DNA from: Thermanaerothrix sp034436175
Lineage (GTDB): Bacteria; Chloroflexota; Anaerolineae; Anaerolineales; Anaerolineaceae
DNA length: 64,000 bases
Assembly (NCBI GenBank): GCA_964427505.1
Contig: CAYRUO010000002.1
Coordinates: 124,001-188,000 of the forward strand
Direction: 5' to 3'
Below are positions 63,409 to 64,000 of the stretch, one piece after another (the first letter of the stretch is position 1; every line of letters begins with the position of its first letter). The notes beneath the pieces were generated by a model. It was not told the DNA's origin, ran no database searches, and was given only the letters and a program-made list of their open reading frames with translations. Both the position numbers and the translations under genes were made by a program.

Positions 63409-64000
63409 TCATGTCATAGTGTCGTGGGTGGCCTGCATCTCATCCCAGATGCGCCGCACGGTTGTCACAACCGTTCCATAGGCGAAACCCCGCCGCTGTA
63501 AGAAGCCAGCCAATCGCCGCTGGAATGTTGCAAAATCCATGTTTTTCAAGCGTCGTGCGTAACGCAAACCAGCCTGGTAGGCCAGTTCAGAATCCTCGAG
63601 ATCGGCCACCGCTTGTTGAATGTTTTCTTCTGATATTCCCTTCTGGCGAAGTTCAAAAGCAATTAGGCGTCGGCTGCGCGGACGGCTCAGACTGCGACTT
63701 TCTGCCCACGCCCGAGCAAAACGGTCATCACGCACCAACCCTTCTTCGATTAGACGGTGAAGGGTGGCATCAATAACCGAAGCATCAAACCCTTTGCCCT
63801 CAAGTTTGCTCCGTAGCTCGGCCTCGGAGCGGGGACGGAAATTTAGGTACCGGAGTGCCGCCTGATAGGCAGCCTCACGCGTTTCCTCGGCCTGGAGGCT
63901 GGCAATTTTCTCGTCACTTAGGGTTTGTCCAACCCGCAACCAGGCCGCCACAATGCGTGACAAACCAAAGGCAAATGAGCCGTCGAGGTAGACATTAACC
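63409..64000 (-). CDS. recX: Regulatory protein RecX, cut by window edge
   Basis: Modulator of RecA. The frame is open to the edge: beyond the TTG at 63963 it continues upstream as VNVYLDGSFAFGL..., the conserved RecX N-terminal strand, so the gene starts outside the window. Three-helix RecX repeats are seen: YLNFRPRSEAELRSKLEGKGF, RLIAFELRQKGISEENIQQAV, and FLQRRGFAYGTVVTTVRRIW. Placed directly before rny and far from recA, which is 15 kb away. Confidence 0.92.
   Translation of the reverse strand, partial: VNVYLDGSFAFGLSRIVAAWLRVGQTLSDEKIASLQAEETREAAYQAALRYLNFRPRSEAELRSKLEGKGFDASVIDATLHRLIEEGLVRDDRFARAWAESRSLSRPRSRRLIAFELRQKGISEENIQQAVADLEDSELAYQAGLRYARRLKNMDFATFQRRLAGFLQRRGFAYGTVVTTVRRIWDEMQATHDTMT

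Overview
The window is a continuous piece of bacterial chromosome with no insertion sequence, prophage or CRISPR array. The gene set fits a member of the Chloroflexota, most likely class Anaerolineae. This placement is an inference from content: RNase Y, a K+-independent membrane pyrophosphatase, an Agl23-type GT39 glycosyltransferase fused to NHL repeats, an NBR1-Ig lipoprotein, an ADP-forming acyl-CoA synthetase, and a LivJ-type lipoprotein N-terminus. No rRNA or ribosomal protein gene is present to confirm it. Both window edges cut genes: htpG at the left and recX at the right.

Layout. 1-4.3 kb (+): htpG 3' end, a 2-hydroxyacid dehydrogenase and an ADP-forming acyl-CoA synthetase. 4.3-7.4 kb (-): acyl-CoA ligase, miaA, yraN. 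7.5-14.2 kb (+): a short lipoprotein, cinA, an amidohydrolase-CYTH fusion, glgA, malQ. 14.2-18.8 kb (-): EamA exporter, rocD, argF, an AbrB/radical-SAM fusion. 19-21.3 kb (+): pyk and degV. 21.3-30.6 kb is mixed: Fe-alcohol dehydrogenase with an ABM monooxygenase, RluA-type pseudouridine synthase, hppA, FAH-family hydrolase, tmRNA, rlmI, ligA.

30.7-36.2 kb (+) is the most unusual part. It is a tight five-gene cassette: a zinc-ribbon membrane protein; a DUF2207-like membrane protein ending in an eight-cysteine Cys-Ala tail; a PqqD-radical SAM-SPASM maturase; a second copy of that maturase in which every cluster cysteine is replaced; and a methyltransferase. It looks like a peptide-modification system acting on the cytosolic tail of a membrane protein. 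It is followed by a long structured leader RNA and glnA.

38-49.7 kb: clpC, a GNAT, a holin-like membrane protein, surE, the GT39-NHL protein, a dual-specificity phosphatase, another GNAT, tRNA-Pro, recA and an NBR1-Ig lipoprotein. 49.8-53.4 kb: the SAH-recycling pair ahcY plus a PfkB kinase, corA, and a small unknown gene. 53.4-64 kb (-): a co-directional run of recX, rny, bi-domain oxidoreductase, heparinase II/III-like protein, GT4 glycosyltransferase, PhoB/PhoR-type two-component system, SRPBCC protein and tRNA-Val. Its middle part looks like surface-polysaccharide metabolism placed in line with its own regulators.
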